DNA of 64,000 bases from assembly GCA_003246205.1 (NCBI GenBank), contig QKBC01000019.1:182931-246930 (forward strand), read 5' to 3'. The DNA comes from Flavobacterium haoranii. GTDB lineage: Bacteria; Bacteroidota; Bacteroidia; Flavobacteriales; Flavobacteriaceae. The position numbers and the translations under genes are program-made. Below the pieces are notes generated by a model that was not told the origin of the DNA, did no database searches, and saw nothing but the letters and a program-made list of their open reading frames with translations. Shown here one piece after another: positions 6,990 through 15,611 of this stretch (positions are counted from its first letter, which is position 1; every line of letters begins with the position of its first letter).

Positions 6990-6997
6990 TATTTTTG
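6990..6997 (+). promoter_or_regulatory. -7 box of the porin gene
   Basis: TATTTTTG, 28 nt before ATG 7026; divergent from the prmA promoter. Confidence 0.55.
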
Positions 6998-7025
6998 CAG
7001 CCAAATTAACAACAACACAACCATA

Positions 7026-8240
7026 ATGAGAGCTTTTTTTAGTATTTTACTATCTTTTGTCTCAATTTTTGTCTTTTCACAAAAATTAGATTCCTTAAAA
7101 AATAATGATATTCGTTTAGCTGCTTTACCTTATTACAGTTATGGTAAAGGTTTGGGCGTAACTTCACCTGATAGTTTATTTCAGTTAAACATTCGTTTCA
7201 GAATGCAAAATCGAGTAACCTATATTAGTGAAGAAAATGAAGACAATCGGTATGAAGCCCAGATTCGTCGTTTGCGTTTGCGTTTAGACGGTTATGTTTG
7301 GCATCCTCAATTTTTGTATGTGATTCAATTGTCTTTTGCACCGGGCGATGTCGGTACAGTACATGACGGAGATAATGTGAATATCATTCGCGATGCCGTA
7401 TTCATTTATCGTCCGGATAAACATTGGAACTTTATGTTCGGACAAACTAAATTACCGGGGAATCGTCAAAGGGTAAATTCTTCAGGAGCTTTACAGTTAA
7501 CAGACCGAACAATCAATAATGCTAAATTTACGATTGATAGGGATTTTGGTTTTCAGGCTTATTATCTGAATGAAGACTTGAATGCTTTCTCTTATAATAT
7601 AAAAACAGCTGTTTCAACCGGAGAAGGAAGAAACTGGACCAAAACATCAGATGACGGGGTAGCCTTGACCGGAAAAGTAGAATTAATGCCGTTAGGTGCT
7701 TTTAAAAGAAACGGAATTTATTTTGAAGGAGATATAGCTCGGGAAAAGACTCCTAAATTCATGATTTCGGGAGCGTATCAGCAAAATAACAGAGCGGTTA
7801 GAACCAATGGACAATTAGGTGATGTTTTATATTCACCCAGAACACTTCGTTCGTACTTCGTAGATGCAATGTTTAAATACAACGGTTGGAGTTTAATGTC
7901 AGCTTATATGCAACGTGATGCTAAAGACTTGGTAACGTATAATCCTGATGATATAACCGATTTTAATTATGTGTATGCGGGAAAGGGAATGGACTATCAG
8001 CTAAGTTATATTTTCAAGAATGATTTTGAGCTGATCGGACGTTTTTCTAACCAATTTGTAGATAAAGAGATCAAACCCTATACTCCGGATTTAAAACAGT
8101 ATAGTATTGGCGTAACGAAGTATCTTAGAGAACATGCTTTTAAGATGCAGGCAGAACTGACCTTTGATGAAAAAGAATATTATACGGGCAATACTAAAAA
8201 TAATTGGTACTTAAGGTTACAATTAGAAATAGGAATTTAA
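7026..8240 (+). CDS. Phosphate-selective porin, OprP/OprO family
   Basis: A 404-residue outer-membrane protein with signal peptide MRAFFSILLSFVSIFVFSQ. The mature protein begins with a soluble stretch and then FRMQNRVTYISEE, RRLRLRLDGYVWHPQFLYVIQLSFAPGD, and HWNFMFGQTKLPGNRQRVNSSG, the typical first hairpins of the OprP/OprO 16-strand barrel, where arginine- and lysine-rich strands line an anion-selective pore. The C-terminus (WYLRLQLEIGI) ends in an aromatic/aliphatic strand suited to the BAM complex. Whether it really transports phosphate or polyphosphate cannot be read from sequence. No phosphate-regulon genes lie next to it. Confidence 0.85.
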   Translation: MRAFFSILLSFVSIFVFSQKLDSLKNNDIRLAALPYYSYGKGLGVTSPDSLFQLNIRFRMQNRVTYISEENEDNRYEAQIRRLRLRLDGYVWHPQFLYVIQLSFAPGDVGTVHDGDNVNIIRDAVFIYRPDKHWNFMFGQTKLPGNRQRVNSSGALQLTDRTINNAKFTIDRDFGFQAYYLNEDLNAFSYNIKTAVSTGEGRNWTKTSDDGVALTGKVELMPLGAFKRNGIYFEGDIAREKTPKFMISGAYQQNNRAVRTNGQLGDVLYSPRTLRSYFVDAMFKYNGWSLMSAYMQRDAKDLVTYNPDDITDFNYVYAGKGMDYQLSYIFKNDFELIGRFSNQFVDKEIKPYTPDLKQYSIGVTKYLREHAFKMQAELTFDEKEYYTGNTKNNWYLRLQLEIGI

Positions 8241-8256
8241 TTCCGATACAATTGTT

Positions 8257-8264
8257 TACCTTTG
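8257..8264 (+). promoter_or_regulatory. -7 box of the cvfB-like gene
   Basis: TACCTTTG, 19 nt before ATG 8284. Confidence 0.6.
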
Positions 8265-8283
8265 CACCATATTTAAGATCATT

Positions 8284-9111
8284 ATGCTGCAAATAGGGGA
8301 ATACAACAGGCTAAAAGTATTACGTGATACAAAAGTGGGACTTTTTTTAGGAGACGAAGAGCAAGATGTTTTGCTGCCTAAAAAATATGTGCCGAAAGAG
8401 TTTTTCATTGGCGATGAAATGAATGTTTTCATTTATCTGGATCATGAAGAACGTCCGGTAGCTACAACTTTAAAACCTTATGTAAAGCTTAATGAATTTG
8501 CGCATTTAAAAGTAAACTATATCAATAAATTCGGTGCATTCTTAGATTGGGGATTAGAAAAAGACTTGTTTGTTCCTTTCAAAGAACAAGCAAAGCCGAT
8601 GGAAGTAGGAAAGCGTTATTTAATTTATGTTTATTTAGACGAAAAAACCAATCGCTTAGCAGCAACAAGTAAAGTACAAAAGTATTTTGCAACCGATGTT
8701 CCGGATTATGAAGCTAATGAAGAGGTTGAAGTAATGATCTCTCATATTACAGATATGGGCGTAAATGTCATTATAGAGAACCGTTACAAAGGGTTAGCTT
8801 ATGCCGATGAGGTATTTAAAGATATTAAATTAGGTAAAAAGACTAAGGCTTATATCAAACAAGTGCGTCCGGACGGGAAAATAGATGTAACGTTTAAAAA
8901 AATGGGTTCAGAAGCGATTGATGATGATGCACAAGTTATTTTGAATGAGCTGAAAGCCAATAACGGTTTTTTAGGATTGCACGATAAAAGTCATCCGGAA
9001 GAGATCAAAACTATTTTGCAAATGAGTAAAAAAGCATTTAAAAAAGCAGTCGGGTCATTGTATAAAGACCGTTTGATCGACATTAAAGATAACGGAATCT
9101 TTTTGATTTAA
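8284..9111 (+). CDS. CvfB-like S1 RNA-binding protein
   Basis: A 275-residue cytoplasmic protein with the CvfB/YitL layout: an N-terminal S1-like barrel (LKVLRDTKVGLFLGDEEQDVLLPKKYVP), a second S1 domain (LKVNYINKFGAFLDWGLEKDLFVPFKEQ), a third (VEVMISHITDMGVNVIIENRYKGLAY) and a C-terminal winged helix (LGLHDKSHPEEIKTILQMSKKAFKKAVGSLYKDRLI). In Staphylococcus aureus CvfB binds RNA and affects virulence-gene expression; in flavobacteria the role is not known. It appears to be a single-gene transcript. Confidence 0.9.
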   Translation: MLQIGEYNRLKVLRDTKVGLFLGDEEQDVLLPKKYVPKEFFIGDEMNVFIYLDHEERPVATTLKPYVKLNEFAHLKVNYINKFGAFLDWGLEKDLFVPFKEQAKPMEVGKRYLIYVYLDEKTNRLAATSKVQKYFATDVPDYEANEEVEVMISHITDMGVNVIIENRYKGLAYADEVFKDIKLGKKTKAYIKQVRPDGKIDVTFKKMGSEAIDDDAQVILNELKANNGFLGLHDKSHPEEIKTILQMSKKAFKKAVGSLYKDRLIDIKDNGIFLI

Positions 9112-9194
9112 AAAAGATGAGATAAAGATTTTAAAACCCTGTAAAGATTTGATTTACGGGGTTATTTTTTAGAAATAATTTCTTAATTTAGTTT

Positions 9195-10160
9195 ATGCCG
9201 TTTATAGAACATTCAAAATATAATGATTGGGTTCCTTTTATTCATAAGAATCCACATATTGCTACTATTTATGCCGGAAAGTTTAAAAGTTTTCCTATTC
9301 CGGATTACCAACGGGAAAAATTAGAATTAGCTGACGGAGATTTTTTGGCTGTTGATTTTAGAATGATCAATCCTGATAAAGCTGTAATACTTTGTCATGG
9401 ACTCGAAGGAAATTCGCAAAGAACCTATATCAATAGTTGTGCAGATTATTTTTTAAAACATGATTTTTCGGTTTTTGCATGGAACAACAGAAGTTGCAGT
9501 GGCGAAATGAATCGTTTGCCACGTTTGTATCATCATGCAACCATAGAAGACTTAGATGCGGTTATTCAATTTACTTTGTCAAAAGGTATACAGGAGTTGT
9601 ATTTGATCGGTTATTCTATGGGCGGAGCTCAAGTGATGAATTACTTTGGAAGAATAAAAAATATTGATAGCAGAATAAAAGCAGGAGTTTCCGTATCGGT
9701 TCCGGTAGAAGTTAAGGCTAGTGCAGATTCTTTGAAAAAAGGATTCAATCAGGTTTATATGAAAAATTTTATGTTAGACTTAACCCGAAAGTTGAAGGTT
9801 AAAGCAAAACAATTCCCTGAATTGATTGATGCGGAAAAACTGAGCAAGGTTAAGAATTTTGATGATTTAGATGATAATTTTACTGCGCCTTTACATGGTT
9901 TCATTGACGGAAAAGATTATTATTATAAAGTTTCTCCGGCCAGAAGCATTGAAAATATAAAAAATCCGGTTTTGGTATTGAATGCTTTAGATGATCCTTT
10001 TTTAGGGGAAGGTTGTTTCCCTGTACAATTGGCACAAAACAATGCTTTTATTTATTTGGAAACACCAAAATATGGCGGACATTGTGCTTATCCTATGAAA
10101 AATTCTCATTATTCTTATGCAGAAATCAGAGCGCTGGAGTTTATTAACTCTCTATTTTAG
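9195..10160 (+). CDS. YheT-like alpha/beta hydrolase
   Basis: A 321-residue hydrolase of the YheT/EMB8 family (YheT of E. coli, ABHD1/3 of animals, the latter acting on phospholipids). Seen: oxyanion-region motif CHGLEGNSQRTYI, nucleophile elbow IGYSMGGAQ with the catalytic serine near residue 143, a likely acid in NALDDPF, and the catalytic histidine in YGGHCAYP. The substrate is unknown. The gene stands alone between the S1-protein gene and the convergent PEP synthase gene. Confidence 0.88.
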   Translation: MPFIEHSKYNDWVPFIHKNPHIATIYAGKFKSFPIPDYQREKLELADGDFLAVDFRMINPDKAVILCHGLEGNSQRTYINSCADYFLKHDFSVFAWNNRSCSGEMNRLPRLYHHATIEDLDAVIQFTLSKGIQELYLIGYSMGGAQVMNYFGRIKNIDSRIKAGVSVSVPVEVKASADSLKKGFNQVYMKNFMLDLTRKLKVKAKQFPELIDAEKLSKVKNFDDLDDNFTAPLHGFIDGKDYYYKVSPARSIENIKNPVLVLNALDDPFLGEGCFPVQLAQNNAFIYLETPKYGGHCAYPMKNSHYSYAEIRALEFINSLF

Positions 10161-10215
10161 TTAAAATGTGTTTTTAAAAAGTTATTCTTCAAAAGATCAC
10201 ACTTTTTTCTAAAGA

Positions 10216-12609
10216 TTATTGTTTTTCTGCAATTAAGATATTTTCAATTCCTCTTATAAGAGCATCAGAATTAAAGGAAATACTATCAATTCCTCGTTCA
10301 ACTAAAAACTGTGCAAATTCAGGGAAATCACTTGGTGCTTGACCGCATAATCCCACTTTTGTATTCATTTTTTTGGCAACTTGAATAACAGTAGAAATTA
10401 AGGTTCGTACGGCCTCATTTTGTTCATTAAATAAATCACTCACCAACTCAGAGTCGCGATCAATGCCTAAAGTGAGTTGGGTTAAATCGTTAGAACCTAT
10501 GGAAAATCCATCAAAAATTTCTGCAAATTGTTCTGCTAAGATTACATTGCTGGGAATTTCAATCATGGTATAAATCTCGAGGTCATTTTGACCTTGTTTT
10601 AAACCATATTCGGCCATGAGATTTAGTACTTTTTTTCCTTCTTCTACAGTTCTGCAAAAAGGAATCATGAGTTTAACATTTGTAAATCCCATTTCATCTC
10701 GGACTACTTTTGCTGCTTCACATTCCAGTTTAAAACCTTCTTTGTAGAGCGGATTATAATATCTTGAGGCTCCTCGAAATCCTAACATCGGATTTTCTTC
10801 TTTAGGTTCAAATTGTTGGCCTCCAATTAAATTAGCATATTCATTCGATTTAAAGTCACTCATTCGCAAAATAACATCTTTAGGATAAAAAGCAGCTGCT
10901 ACCATAGCGATGGCTTGAGAAAGTTTATCTACAAAATAATTACTTTTATTCTCGTATCCGTGGGTTAAGGTTTCTATCTGATTTTTTACATCCGGATTCT
11001 TTATTTCTTCAAATTTTATGAGAGCCATCGGATGTATCTTAATACTATTGTTTATAACAAATTCCATGCGCATGAGTCCGACTCCTTTATTGGGTAAAAA
11101 GGAATTTTTAAAGGCTTTGTCAGGATCAGCCATGATTAACATTGGTGCTGTTTCAGGAATTTTTATTTTTTCGGTATCAATAATGTCTTTGCTCCAATTT
11201 AGTTTGCCTTTATAAACAACACCTACTTTACCTTCGGCACAAGATACTGTAACTTCATCTCCGTCTTTGATTACAGTGGTAGCATTTCCGGTTCCTACAA
11301 TGGCTACTGCACCCATTTCTCGTGCTACAATTGCGGCATGACTTGTACGTCCGCCTTTATTAGTAATAATAGCTGCCGCTTTTTTCATAATAGGATCCCA
11401 ATCGGGGTCAGTAAGATTGGTTATGAGTACTTCACCTTCTTTAAGTTTATCTGCTTCATCAGGACTTTGAAGGATTCTAGCTTTTCCTGAAGTAATTTTA
11501 TTTCCTAGAGCAATACCTTTTGTTAAGACTTCTCCTTTTTCTTTAAGAGTGTAATTGTAAATGAGGTTCATTTTTTGATCAGCATAAACCGTTTCAGGTC
11601 TGGCTTGTACAATATAGAGTTCATTAGTAAGACCATCTTTTGCCCATTCAACATCCATTGGTCTTTTATAATGTTCTTCAATGGTATTTAACCATTGTGC
11701 TAATTTGATGATCTCATTATCATGTAATACCAATCGTTTTTGTTTTTCGGGAGATGTATCCAGATTAACGGTTGTAGACAGTGTTTTTGAAGTATTTTCA
11801 TTTTCCGGAGCATAGACCATTGTTTGCTGTTTTTTTCCCAAACGTTTTGAAATAATACTCTTTTTATGATTTTTTAGTGCAGGCTTAAATATTATAAATT
11901 CATCCGGGTCAACAGCTCCTTGTACAATATTTTCACCTAATCCCCAAATGCCACTTATAAGGATCACATCCCGAAAACCGGTATCGGGATCTAAAGTGAA
12001 AGCAACGCCGGAACTACTTAAATCAGAACGGATCATTTGTTGTATACCAACAGATAACGCCACTTTCATGTGATTGAAACCATTATCAATTCTATATTTT
12101 ATGGCTCTTTCTGTAAAAAGAGAAGCCAAACATTTTTTGAAAGCACTCAAAATTTCGTCAATACCTACAATGTTAAGGTAAGTTTCTTGTTGACCGGCAA
12201 AACTGGCGCCGGGCAAATCTTCGGCAGTAGCACTACTGCGAACAGCACATGCTACATTTGGTACTGTTTTTTGACAAAGTGCCTGATAGGAATTTCGAAT
12301 ATCCTTTTCTATGTCAGAAGGTATTTTACCTTCTAAGATTAGTTTTTTTGATTTCGTACTGATTTCTTTTAAATTCGAGAAATTTTGTAAATCTAATGTT
12401 GCTAAGATTTCAGTAAGTTCTTTTCGAATAGTATTAGCATCTAAAAAGGTCCAATAGGTTAGGGCAGTTGTTGCAAACCCGTCGGGAACTTGAATGCCTT
12501 TTGCACTTAAATTTTGAATCATTTCTCCAAGAGAAGCATTTTTTCCACCTACAATATTAACATTTTTCAAATCTATTTGAGTAAATGGAATAGTATATTT
12601 GTTGTTCAT
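10216..12609 (-). CDS. ppsA: Phosphoenolpyruvate synthase (pyruvate, water dikinase)
   Basis: PpsA converts pyruvate, ATP and water into PEP, AMP and phosphate for gluconeogenesis. The 797-residue length is normal. The N-terminal ATP-grasp domain (GGKNASLGEMIQNL, AVRSSATAEDLPGASFAGQQ) precedes the swivelling phosphohistidine domain with catalytic His in GGRTSHAAIVAREMG, then the PEP/pyruvate TIM barrel with IEIPSNVILAEQFAE, FSIGSNDLTQLTLGIDRD and VGLCGQAPSDFP. The catalytic cysteine of the last motif is present. It is a single gene with a near-consensus -7 box (TATCTTTA, 12643-12650 on the minus strand). Confidence 0.96.
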   Translation of the reverse strand: MNNKYTIPFTQIDLKNVNIVGGKNASLGEMIQNLSAKGIQVPDGFATTALTYWTFLDANTIRKELTEILATLDLQNFSNLKEISTKSKKLILEGKIPSDIEKDIRNSYQALCQKTVPNVACAVRSSATAEDLPGASFAGQQETYLNIVGIDEILSAFKKCLASLFTERAIKYRIDNGFNHMKVALSVGIQQMIRSDLSSSGVAFTLDPDTGFRDVILISGIWGLGENIVQGAVDPDEFIIFKPALKNHKKSIISKRLGKKQQTMVYAPENENTSKTLSTTVNLDTSPEKQKRLVLHDNEIIKLAQWLNTIEEHYKRPMDVEWAKDGLTNELYIVQARPETVYADQKMNLIYNYTLKEKGEVLTKGIALGNKITSGKARILQSPDEADKLKEGEVLITNLTDPDWDPIMKKAAAIITNKGGRTSHAAIVAREMGAVAIVGTGNATTVIKDGDEVTVSCAEGKVGVVYKGKLNWSKDIIDTEKIKIPETAPMLIMADPDKAFKNSFLPNKGVGLMRMEFVINNSIKIHPMALIKFEEIKNPDVKNQIETLTHGYENKSNYFVDKLSQAIAMVAAAFYPKDVILRMSDFKSNEYANLIGGQQFEPKEENPMLGFRGASRYYNPLYKEGFKLECEAAKVVRDEMGFTNVKLMIPFCRTVEEGKKVLNLMAEYGLKQGQNDLEIYTMIEIPSNVILAEQFAEIFDGFSIGSNDLTQLTLGIDRDSELVSDLFNEQNEAVRTLISTVIQVAKKMNTKVGLCGQAPSDFPEFAQFLVERGIDSISFNSDALIRGIENILIAEKQ

Positions 12610-12642
12610 ATTGTGTTGTTTTTAAGTAGTTTAAGATTAGCT

Positions 12643-12663
12643 TAAAGATACAAGATTAATCTT
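12643..12663 (-). promoter_or_regulatory. ppsA promoter region with a 12-bp palindrome
   Basis: A near -7 box TATCTTTA (12643-12650, minus strand) is immediately preceded by the perfect palindrome AAGATTAATCTT (12652-12663). The palindrome could be a regulator site; the evidence is weak. Confidence 0.35.
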
Positions 12664-12711
12664 ATTAAAGAACATTATATTTTAGTTAAGTTGTTTTTGG
12701 TAAAAAATAAA

Positions 12712-12719
12712 TAACTTTG
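12712..12719 (+). promoter_or_regulatory. -7 box of the small membrane-protein gene
   Basis: TAACTTTG; it overlaps an in-frame TTG at 12717 and so rules that codon out as a start in favour of ATG 12744. Confidence 0.55.
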
Positions 12720-12743
12720 AGTATCTCTTTAATCATTATTAAA

Positions 12744-13031
12744 ATGTTTGGGAAAGAAAAAGTATATTTATTTCTGAGTTTAATCAGTACTTTTTTGTTG
12801 CTTACAGGAATTATTCAGGTTTTTCCGGAGGTAACATTTATGGGGTTGCACTTTTCCCTGATCTGGATTCCTGTTTGGATATTGACGTTACTGCTTCCTT
12901 TGTATGGCATTATCGAAATAATTAAAAGAGTCGATGAGGTCAATTATATATTCTGGATCGCTTTACTTTTAAACCTGTTTAATTTTTTTATTGTCATCAG
13001 GTACTTTAAATTTCAATTTTTTCCGGATTAG
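12744..13031 (+). CDS. Small membrane protein of unknown function
   Basis: A 95-residue protein with three hydrophobic segments (about residues 7-27, 33-58 and 68-85). The first is preceded by MFGKEKVYLF, and short charged loops (EIIKRVDEVN, RYFKFQFFPD) separate or follow the others. No family is recognised. The start at 12744 is chosen because the promoter box TAACTTTG at 12712-12719 overlaps the only upstream alternative. It lies 63 nt before the dioxygenase gene, which has its own promoter. Confidence 0.6.
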   Translation: MFGKEKVYLFLSLISTFLLLTGIIQVFPEVTFMGLHFSLIWIPVWILTLLLPLYGIIEIIKRVDEVNYIFWIALLLNLFNFFIVIRYFKFQFFPD

Positions 13032-13067
13032 ATTTAAAATTTTATAGTTTTTTCTAAAAAATGGTTG

Positions 13068-13096
13068 TATATTTGTATATACAAATGTTGAAAAAT
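13068..13096 (+). promoter_or_regulatory. ygiD promoter with a perfect 16-bp palindromic operator
   Basis: The -7 box TATATTTG (13068-13075) overlaps ATTTGTATATACAAAT (13071-13086), a perfect 16-bp palindrome that would also cover the transcription start. ATG follows at 13095. This is the layout of a repressor site. Confidence 0.6.
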
Positions 13097-13973
13097 GAAA
13101 AGGAAAAATTTTATTAAACTAATTGCAGGAGGAACAGTTATGATGAATATACAGCCATTTTATAGTTGGACTCAGGATTTAAAGGAAAATGATACTTTAA
13201 TGCCGGTTCTGTTTATAGGGCATGGTTCGCCCATGAATGCTATTGAAGACAATGAGTTTTCCCGACGTTGGGAGAAAATGGGACAAGAGATCCCTAAGCC
13301 TAAAACAGTAGTTGTGGTTTCAGCTCACTGGCTGACTAAAGGAACTTTTGTAACAGCAATGAATCAACCTAAAACGATTCATGATTTCGGAGGTTTTCCC
13401 AGAGCTTTATTTGAGGTACAATATCCGGCGCCCGGAAATCCGGAATTAGCGACTGAAATTCAAAAATTAATAACCAATCCGGCAGTGGAATTAGATCACG
13501 ATTGGGGATTAGACCACGGAACATGGTCGGTTGTAAAACACATGTATCCGAATGCAGATATTCCAGTATTACAGCTAAGTATTGATTATTATAAACCGGC
13601 TCAATATCACTATGAAGTAGCCAAACAACTGTTGGCTTTACGAAAAAAAGGGGTATTGATTATCGGTAGTGGTAATATGGTACATAACCTGCGTATGGTA
13701 GCTTGGGATAAATTAAATGTGGATAATTATGGTTTTGACTGGGCTTTAGAAATGGATGCTATTTTTAAAGATAAAATTTTAAAGAAAGACCATAAAGCAT
13801 TGTTTGACTATCCTAGTTTAAACAAAGCTGCTACATTGGCTATTCCGACTCCAGATCATTATTATCCGTTGATGTATACATTAGCTCTTCAAACGGATAA
13901 TGATTCTATCGAATTTTTTAACGATAAAGCTGTTGGCGGTTCTTTAACTATGACATCAGTTAAAATAGGTTAA
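13095..13973 (+). CDS. ygiD: 4,5-DOPA-extradiol-type dioxygenase (YgiD/LigB family)
   Basis: This 292-residue protein belongs to the class III extradiol dioxygenases related to E. coli YgiD and plant DOPA 4,5-dioxygenase. Likely metal-ligand histidines are in FIGHGSPMNAIEDNEF, VVSAHWLTKG, DHDWGLDHGTWSV and the C-terminal DHYYPLMYTLALQ. The N-terminus MKRKNFIKLIAGGTVMMN has a basic patch followed by a hydrophobic run, resembling a degenerate Tat signal or anchor that cytoplasmic YgiD lacks, so the enzyme might be exported. The physiological substrate is unknown. A 16-bp palindrome sits on its promoter. Its 3' end overlaps the convergent serine hydrolase gene by 4 nt. Confidence 0.88.
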   Translation: MKRKNFIKLIAGGTVMMNIQPFYSWTQDLKENDTLMPVLFIGHGSPMNAIEDNEFSRRWEKMGQEIPKPKTVVVVSAHWLTKGTFVTAMNQPKTIHDFGGFPRALFEVQYPAPGNPELATEIQKLITNPAVELDHDWGLDHGTWSVVKHMYPNADIPVLQLSIDYYKPAQYHYEVAKQLLALRKKGVLIIGSGNMVHNLRMVAWDKLNVDNYGFDWALEMDAIFKDKILKKDHKALFDYPSLNKAATLAIPTPDHYYPLMYTLALQTDNDSIEFFNDKAVGGSLTMTSVKIG

Positions 13974-15148
13974 TCCTCTAATTCAAACGGATAGTTATCA
14001 AATAAAGAGGAAAGCCTTTTCATTTGGTATACTTTTTTGGTGTATTTATTAGACAAGGCAATACAGGTAACAGTATCATTTTTTAATGTGATATAAGATG
14101 TCGTATTGCCATGCCACCAACCGTTGTGGTAATAAAAGGTCGGAGCATCATCCCATTCGCGAAGACGGATTCCCAGGCCATAATTTTTTTCTCCTTTTTT
14201 CTCGTAGCTATAGCCTTTAAAAATTTCTTTTCGCAAAGTATCTGAAAAAAACTGATTGGAATATGTGGCTTTGTCAAATTTCAATAAGTCTTCAGGAGTA
14301 GAATAAATATTTTTATCTCCGTAAACTGCATCTAAATAATCATTTGGGATTTTTTCCCAAGTACTTTTATAAGATAGAGGAGTTGAATTTTTTTGGGTAA
14401 AATAATCAAAGACAAAAGTATTTTTCATATTGAGCGGTTCAAAAAGCAACTTTTGCATGGCTTCTTTATAGGGTAAACCACTTATTTTTTCAATTACTAA
14501 AGCTAGAAGAGCATAATTAGTATTACAATAAGCAAATCGCTTATTTGTCGTAAATTCAAGAGGAATGTTTTGAGAACAAAGTATAGTCAGAATATCCTGA
14601 TTGGTAAGCATATTTTTTTTATCCCATACGTTACTTTCATCAGTAAAGTAACTGTATCTGCGTAATCCGCTTCTATGGTTTAAAAGTGTTCGGATTGTAA
14701 TGTCTTTATAGGGAAACTCAGGAAATATGTTTTGCAGACTTTGATCAAGTTGTAATTGATTTTTATCGATCATTCGTAAAATGACCGCTGCAGTCAATAC
14801 TTTACTGATAGAAGCTAAGTGAATAGGGGTCGTAGCCGAAACTTTTACTTTGTTCTGATAATCAGTGTAACCTTGATAGTCTTCGTATAATATTTTTCCG
14901 TTTTTGGCTACTAAAATCCCTCCGCTAAAATCATCGTCTATAATGTTTTCATTTAGAAAATACTTGATTTTAGGAACAATGGAATCTTGATAGGTTCTCT
15001 TTACTGGATTAAAAGCTACAGGAAAAATATCCTTTTCCTTAGACTGTTGGCTTTTAACCTTTTTTTCAGCTTTAAGAGAAGTATTTTCTTTACATGAAAT
15101 TAAGAGAAGTAAGGAGAAAAATAAATAGATAAAATTTGACTTAATCAT
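13970..15148 (-). CDS. Serine hydrolase of the class C beta-lactamase fold, lipoprotein
   Basis: A 392-residue protein with lipoprotein signal MIKSNFIYLFFSLLLLISCKEN (lipobox LISC). The mature domain has the serine beta-lactamase/PBP-like motifs: SxxK in PIHLASISKVLTAAVI, the YxN motif in FAYCNTNYALL, RTLLNHRSGL, and the third-motif region FYYHNGWWHG, where HxG replaces KTG as is usual in esterase/peptidase relatives. It is more likely an envelope peptidase or esterase than an antibiotic resistance enzyme. ATG 15148 is preferred because it places the signal peptide correctly; it overlaps the end of the upstream gene by 8 nt, indicating coupling. Confidence 0.85.
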   Translation of the reverse strand: MIKSNFIYLFFSLLLLISCKENTSLKAEKKVKSQQSKEKDIFPVAFNPVKRTYQDSIVPKIKYFLNENIIDDDFSGGILVAKNGKILYEDYQGYTDYQNKVKVSATTPIHLASISKVLTAAVILRMIDKNQLQLDQSLQNIFPEFPYKDITIRTLLNHRSGLRRYSYFTDESNVWDKKNMLTNQDILTILCSQNIPLEFTTNKRFAYCNTNYALLALVIEKISGLPYKEAMQKLLFEPLNMKNTFVFDYFTQKNSTPLSYKSTWEKIPNDYLDAVYGDKNIYSTPEDLLKFDKATYSNQFFSDTLRKEIFKGYSYEKKGEKNYGLGIRLREWDDAPTFYYHNGWWHGNTTSYITLKNDTVTCIALSNKYTKKVYQMKRLSSLFDNYPFELED

Positions 15149-15587
15149 TAGTAGGTTGTGCAATAATTATAAAGTGGGGGTTAATTTCTTTTAATCTTAG
15201 AAGAAACAAATCTACATTTTTAGGAGAAATATAAATGTTATTAAAGTTACCATAAGTTACAATAATACCTTTATTATTCAAAGAAAGTTTAAGTAAAACC
15301 GGTACTATAATACCGGAATGATGACTGACTTTTGTGATTTCCTGAATTTTGATTTCTTTTTTGATGGGGCCGCAAGTACAAAAAAGAGTTTGGCCGGTAA
15401 TTCGGTATTCGGTTTTTAGCAAAATCCAAAAAAGAAGAACTACAGCTACACTATTTATACCAAACAGTATAGCTGAAGTGGCAAGATTTTTTGAATCAAA
15501 CGCAAAAAAAGCTGTGATTGATAAAATCAATAAAATAAAACCAAAAGTTAATTGGGTCGTTTTTGTAATTGTAGACTTAAAAATCAT
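15141..15587 (-). CDS. Membrane protein with a PH-like C-terminal domain
   Basis: A 148-residue protein with two N-terminal membrane helices (about residues 12-30 and 38-58) and a C-terminal beta-rich domain beginning TEYRITGQTLFCTCGPIKKEIKIQEITKVSHHSG, the pattern of bacterial PH-like (bPH2) domains attached to membrane hairpins. Two cysteines sit in the first PH strand. Function unknown. The gene overlaps the start of the serine hydrolase gene and follows the C1 peptidase gene by 24 nt, so all three may be one transcript. Confidence 0.7.
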   Translation of the reverse strand: MIFKSTITKTTQLTFGFILLILSITAFFAFDSKNLATSAILFGINSVAVVLLFWILLKTEYRITGQTLFCTCGPIKKEIKIQEITKVSHHSGIIVPVLLKLSLNNKGIIVTYGNFNNIYISPKNVDLFLLRLKEINPHFIIIAQPTND

Positions 15588-15611
15588 GGTAAATTATTTT
15601 AAGTCGGCATT

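Noticed and set aside
13970..15148. Beta-lactamase resistance gene
   Set aside because: The third motif is HxG-like instead of KTG and the protein is a lipoprotein; an esterase or peptidase is more likely.
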